From assembly GCA_017530275.1 (NCBI GenBank), contig JAFXMP010000372.1, forward strand, positions 1-16,256: DNA of 16,256 bases. Direction: 5' to 3'. Position 1 is the first letter of the stretch; each line of letters opens with the position of its first letter. This DNA comes from Clostridia bacterium. Lineage in GTDB: Bacteria; Bacillota_A; Clostridia; Christensenellales; Aristaeellaceae. The notes beneath the pieces were generated by a model that saw only the letters and a list, made by a program, of their open reading frames with translations, did not search any database and was not told where the DNA came from. Below are positions 14,136 through 16,256 of this stretch, one piece after another. The position numbers and the translations under genes were made by a program.

Positions 14136-15122
14136 TCACCTGCTTCCGTATTGCTTTCGGATTGCATCCCATCCCGGCATCTGCGCCCTCAGTTCCCGCC
14201 AGTTGGGCATGGGGAATTCGGGCTTGCGGGCAAGCACTTTCTCGAAGCCCTCGTCCAGCATTTCCATCTCCTCAAAGGCGTTCCGGCAATGCTCACAGGC
14301 AATAAGATCCCCGGCGGTTTTCCACTTGGCCATGCCGAAGTACAGGAACTGCATGACTGCGCCTTTGATCCCCGGGGCGTAGTATCGATCGTCACCCTCC
14401 GGCAGGATCGGGATTCCCTGCGCCTTCAGCATGGCGTACGCCTCCCGGGAGGCCATGCGCATCAGCTTCCGCTGCTTCCCCGTGGAGGCGGTCAGATCCC
14501 CATCGCAGGCATAGGCCAGATAGCAGATGGGGAGCACCGCCGCCAAATGGCAGAGGAGATAGGCTTCCATATCCGGCTGCCAATGGAGCTGGTAGCCGGT
14601 TTTGCCAAACAGGGCAGTCAGCTTGGATCTTGTCGAAGGGTCAGCTTCGCCATGCAGACAGCCAATGTCCATGGCGCCGATACCTGCCCGTTCGCAGATC
14701 AGCATGCCCTTTTCATGATCCCGCTTGCCCGCAGTGGCCTGAAAGCCGAACAGCACCTGCTTTTCACATACTGAATGATCCATAATCTCCCGCTGCATAG
14801 CGGCGGGACTCATGTTGTTGCCCACCAGCACAACGATGGGAGCATGAATGGCCGCCAGCGGTTCCAGGATCGAACGCATTTTGTTGTATGGCATGACGGC
14901 AAACACCGCGTCATAGGTGTCATCTTCTTCGATGCCGCCGATCACCCTCGGGTGATCCAGGGTGGTCTTCCGCTGGAGATGATGGCGGATTTTCAATCCG
15001 TTCTGCTGCAGCTGCTCTTTCCACTCGCCGCGGGCCAGCAGCGTTACGTCGCTGCCGGCTGCGCAAAGAACATGCGCCAGATAACAGCCGATTACGCCGG
15101 AGCCATAAACCAGTACTTTCAT
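14136..15122 (-). CDS. Ketopantoate-reductase-like (ApbA/PanE family) NAD(P)H oxidoreductase
   Basis: The 328-residue protein begins MKVLVYGSGVIGCYLAHVL, a Rossmann fold with GxGxxG at 7-12, followed by VTLLARGEWKEQLQQNGLKI as in PanE-type reductases. It has the two-domain length of the family (about 300 residues). PanE reduces 2-dehydropantoate for pantothenate synthesis, but many paralogues act on other 2-keto acids. No other pantothenate gene is nearby, so I do not call it panE. It is the first gene of the operon. Start choice: AGGTG followed by AAGATG gives best spacing to the ATG at 15122; an ATG at 15125 and a GTG at 15131 are in frame too. Confidence 0.85.
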   Translation of the reverse strand: MKVLVYGSGVIGCYLAHVLCAAGSDVTLLARGEWKEQLQQNGLKIRHHLQRKTTLDHPRVIGGIEEDDTYDAVFAVMPYNKMRSILEPLAAIHAPIVVLVGNNMSPAAMQREIMDHSVCEKQVLFGFQATAGKRDHEKGMLICERAGIGAMDIGCLHGEADPSTRSKLTALFGKTGYQLHWQPDMEAYLLCHLAAVLPICYLAYACDGDLTASTGKQRKLMRMASREAYAMLKAQGIPILPEGDDRYYAPGIKGAVMQFLYFGMAKWKTAGDLIACEHCRNAFEEMEMLDEGFEKVLARKPEFPMPNWRELRAQMPGWDAIRKQYGSR

Positions 15123-15138
15123 CATCTTCACCTCGTAT

Positions 15139-15154
15139 GTTAGTAAAGGCTAAC
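15139..15154. promoter_or_regulatory. Palindrome in the operon leader (possible operator)
   Basis: GTTAG and CTAAC enclose six bases (GTTAGTAAAGGCTAAC on the plus strand). It ends about 14 bases before the likely start codon of the first operon gene. On the minus strand a weak promoter, TTGAAG then 16 bases then TAACAT, would place the palindrome between -35 and -10, a usual position for an operator. The promoter is poor and would leave almost no leader, so confidence is low. Confidence 0.35.
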
Positions 15155-15194
15155 TCATCTTCAAAAAATAAATGCACCACACGTGCTTATCTGC

Positions 15195-15404
15195 TTATTC
15201 TGTCCTGCTGCTTCTTTCTGCCGTTTCTTTCGGCTTAAGCCCGGATCTGTGCTTCTCCGGTTTGACTGCGTCTTCCGGAATCGCCCAGGATCTGCTCAGT
15301 CGCTCCGCGCCGGGAATTCTTCCCTCCAAAGCGTACTGATTCACCCAGCGCATAGATATACCCCAGCGCTTTGCTGTTTCCTGAACAGAGTGATAACCTT
15401 TCAC
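15195..15404 (-). CDS. Small MerR/excisionase-like HTH DNA-binding protein
   Basis: The 69-residue basic protein has the helix-turn-helix SVQETAKRWGISMRWVNQYA followed by a wing, EGRIPGAERLSRSWAIP, the fold of MerR-type and excisionase-type small binding proteins. The tail (about 48-69) is Lys/Arg/Glu-rich. It is annotated widely as a stand-alone HTH protein in Clostridia; targets are generally unknown. The start is GTG at 15404 with GAGGTG upstream. It precedes the ten-gene operon on the same strand, 72 bases before it, and could be its first cistron or its regulator. Its own promoter is at 15469-15496. Confidence 0.78.
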   Translation of the reverse strand: MKGYHSVQETAKRWGISMRWVNQYALEGRIPGAERLSRSWAIPEDAVKPEKHRSGLKPKETAERSSRTE

Positions 15405-15468
15405 AAGGACACCTCATATCATGGATTCTCAATATCAAGAGGCAAGCCGGTTAGCCGCCTCAAACTAT

Positions 15469-15496
15469 ATTATATTCTATTTTTCGCAGAAGACAA
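15469..15496 (-). promoter_or_regulatory. Promoter of the small HTH gene
   Basis: On the minus strand TTGTCT (15496-15491) and TATAAT (15474-15469) are separated by 16 bases. The -10 is consensus; the -35 matches four of six. The leader to the GTG start is about 55-60 bases and contains a weak GAGGC/GCCTC palindrome (15439-15461). It may also drive the whole ten-gene operon, as no good promoter is seen further down. Confidence 0.55.
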
Positions 15497-15599
15497 GAGC
15501 AAAAATGAAAAAAAAAGAAAACCAGTATACCGGCAATCACCGCCTTATGGACAAAATGAAAGCGCCGCATGATGCGACGTTCAGCGTGTCGAAAAAGAA

Positions 15600-15652
15600 T
15601 AGTAAATTCCCAAAGTAACTTTTACTGTGGAACTTACTTTGGGAATTTACTA
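15600..15652. repeat. Exact 19-bp inverted repeat between the divergent regulators
   Basis: TAGTAAATTCCCAAAGTAA (15600-15618) is repeated exactly inverted at 15634-15652 around a 15-base spacer. On the minus strand it is followed by ATTCTTTTT, so it could terminate transcription in that direction. On the plus strand ATTTTT comes about 5 bases later. It lies upstream of both the HTH promoter and the ArsR promoter, so it separates two divergent units. It may be a terminator, an operator for a dimeric regulator, or a small mobile repeat. Confidence 0.65.
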
Positions 15653-15686
15653 AGGCATTTTTGGGGTAAAAGTAAATGATTTGGTA

Positions 15687-15734
15687 TTGACCTAATCATA
15701 TGCCCGTGATATAATCACTCATGTATTGATTAGG
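15687..15734 (+). promoter_or_regulatory. Consensus promoter with palindromic operators, arsR-type gene
   Basis: TTGACC (15687-15692), a 17-base spacer and TATAAT (15710-15715), preceded by TGA (extended -10), make a very strong sigma-A promoter. GTGATATAATCAC (15706-15718) is a perfect palindrome centred on the -10. CCTAATCA (15691-15698) and TGATTAGG (15727-15734) form a second inverted pair around the promoter. Either could be the binding site of the ArsR-family product for self-repression. Confidence 0.7.
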
Positions 15735-15758
15735 CGTTTGGCAAATTGGAGGGCTGAG

Positions 15759-16205
15759 ATGGAACTGTCAACCTGCTTAAAAGCGCTGGGCGATCCCACA
15801 CGCTTCATGATCTTCCAGCAGCTGCTGATCCGGAAGCACTGTACCCGGTCGCTTTCCAGGAAACTGGGGTTTACGGAAGCGACCATATCCCAACATTTGA
15901 AAATTCTGCATGAAGCGGGGCTGGTGTATAAAGAGAAGTACGGCTATCACATGCACTATCTTCCCACACAGGAGGCGCTGGATTTCCTGGCGTCATCCTT
16001 CGAGGAAATGCGTCAGGCTTCTCTCGCGCTGAATCGTGACCCGAAGGTCTGTCAATGCGAGTACCGCCAGCAGATGGAAAACGAACCTGTCGAGCAGATT
16101 TTGGAAAAGGAGCAGAATAGTGTGAAAACAAAGTTTGGAGCAAGTAATGGCCCACCAATCCAAAGGAAGGCAAAGCAAACAAGCCTCATTGAGGCAGTAA
16201 ATTGA
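15759..16205 (+). CDS. ArsR/SmtB-family transcriptional regulator
   Basis: The 148-residue cytosolic repressor has the family opening MELSTCLKALGDPTRFMIFQ and a winged helix at about 30-66 with the recognition helix TEATISQHLKIL (39-50). Cys6, Cys28 (KHC) and Cys98/Cys100 (VCQC) are possible metal or thiol ligands, but the canonical ArsR metal-site CVC is not present. The start at 15759 is chosen for GGAGG just upstream; an in-frame ATG at 15726 lies almost at the expected transcription start. Family members are often 90-120 residues; here about 35 extra, polar residues follow VEQILEKEQN, and may be read-through or a natural tail. It is divergent from the small HTH gene and operon, which it may control. 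The inducer is unknown. Confidence 0.88.
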   Translation: MELSTCLKALGDPTRFMIFQQLLIRKHCTRSLSRKLGFTEATISQHLKILHEAGLVYKEKYGYHMHYLPTQEALDFLASSFEEMRQASLALNRDPKVCQCEYRQQMENEPVEQILEKEQNSVKTKFGASNGPPIQRKAKQTSLIEAVN

Positions 16206-16256
16206 AAGAAGCTTCTACCCCTACCCGGCCAAAGCCAAGGAATCCAAGGAGATTGA
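16206..16256 (+). other. Window end with a ribosome site for the next gene
   Basis: The last bases contain AAGGAG (16246-16251) followed by ATTGA at the edge. A gene on the plus strand probably starts just outside the window, in one operon with the ArsR-type gene. Nothing of its product is visible. Confidence 0.45.

Noticed and set aside
15421..15618. 65-codon plus-strand frame in the divergent intergenic region
   Set aside because: It overlaps the HTH promoter and the 19-bp repeat, and its Lys-rich product is not recognisable.
1..16256. CRISPR array or tRNA genes
   Set aside because: No regularly spaced repeats and no cloverleaf-type sequence were seen on either strand.

Overview
The window looks like part of a Bacillota chromosome, most likely an anaerobic Clostridia-type organism. 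Supporting signs are strong AGGAGG-type ribosome sites, sigma-A-like promoters, a triplet of large serine recombinases, an ICE-type small HTH protein, and an ATC-hydrolase-like gene. The genus cannot be told from the sequence. Base composition changes along the window: about 120-785 is AT-rich, while the recombinases and the right-hand operon are clearly richer in GC.

Left part (1-6750), mobile DNA. The window opens inside an IS3-family element: orfA runs off the left edge and the element end is near 195. A 590-base gene-free stretch follows, holding two terminators and two other hairpins. A probable integrated element comes next. It has a small HTH regulator (786-1127), a 73-residue protein of a type seen in ICEs (1534-1755), and three tandem large serine recombinases (1875-6664). 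The recombinases are co-transcribed, with 1-base spacing and then an 8-base overlap. Strong RNA hairpins precede the HTH gene, the 73-residue gene and the first recombinase. The recombinases point at a tyrosine-integrase remnant (6719-7147, minus strand) that breaks right after its HDLRH box at about 6748. This is the best candidate for the element's right end.

Middle (7150-8240). An intact YfcE-type phosphodiesterase lies on the minus strand. Beside it is a broken LysR-family regulator that still has a near-consensus promoter. It is split by a 163-bp palindromic MITE-like element with 16-bp inverted ends and TTA flanking repeats.

Right part (8239-15125, minus strand), a tight ten-gene operon. 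In transcription order it encodes a ketopantoate-reductase-like oxidoreductase, three small membrane proteins, an ATC-hydrolase-like Cys-rich protein, a membrane-tethered methyltransferase, an MBL-fold hydrolase, a ZIP metal transporter, a fourth small membrane protein and a soluble methyltransferase. The four small membrane proteins appear to be diverged members of one unnamed family. No pathway I know uses this set, so the operon is the best candidate for an undescribed system. A small MerR/excisionase-like HTH gene lies just upstream on the same strand. Beyond it, on the plus strand, is an ArsR-family regulator with a consensus promoter and overlapping palindromes. The two regulators are divergently transcribed, and an exact 19-bp inverted repeat sits between them.
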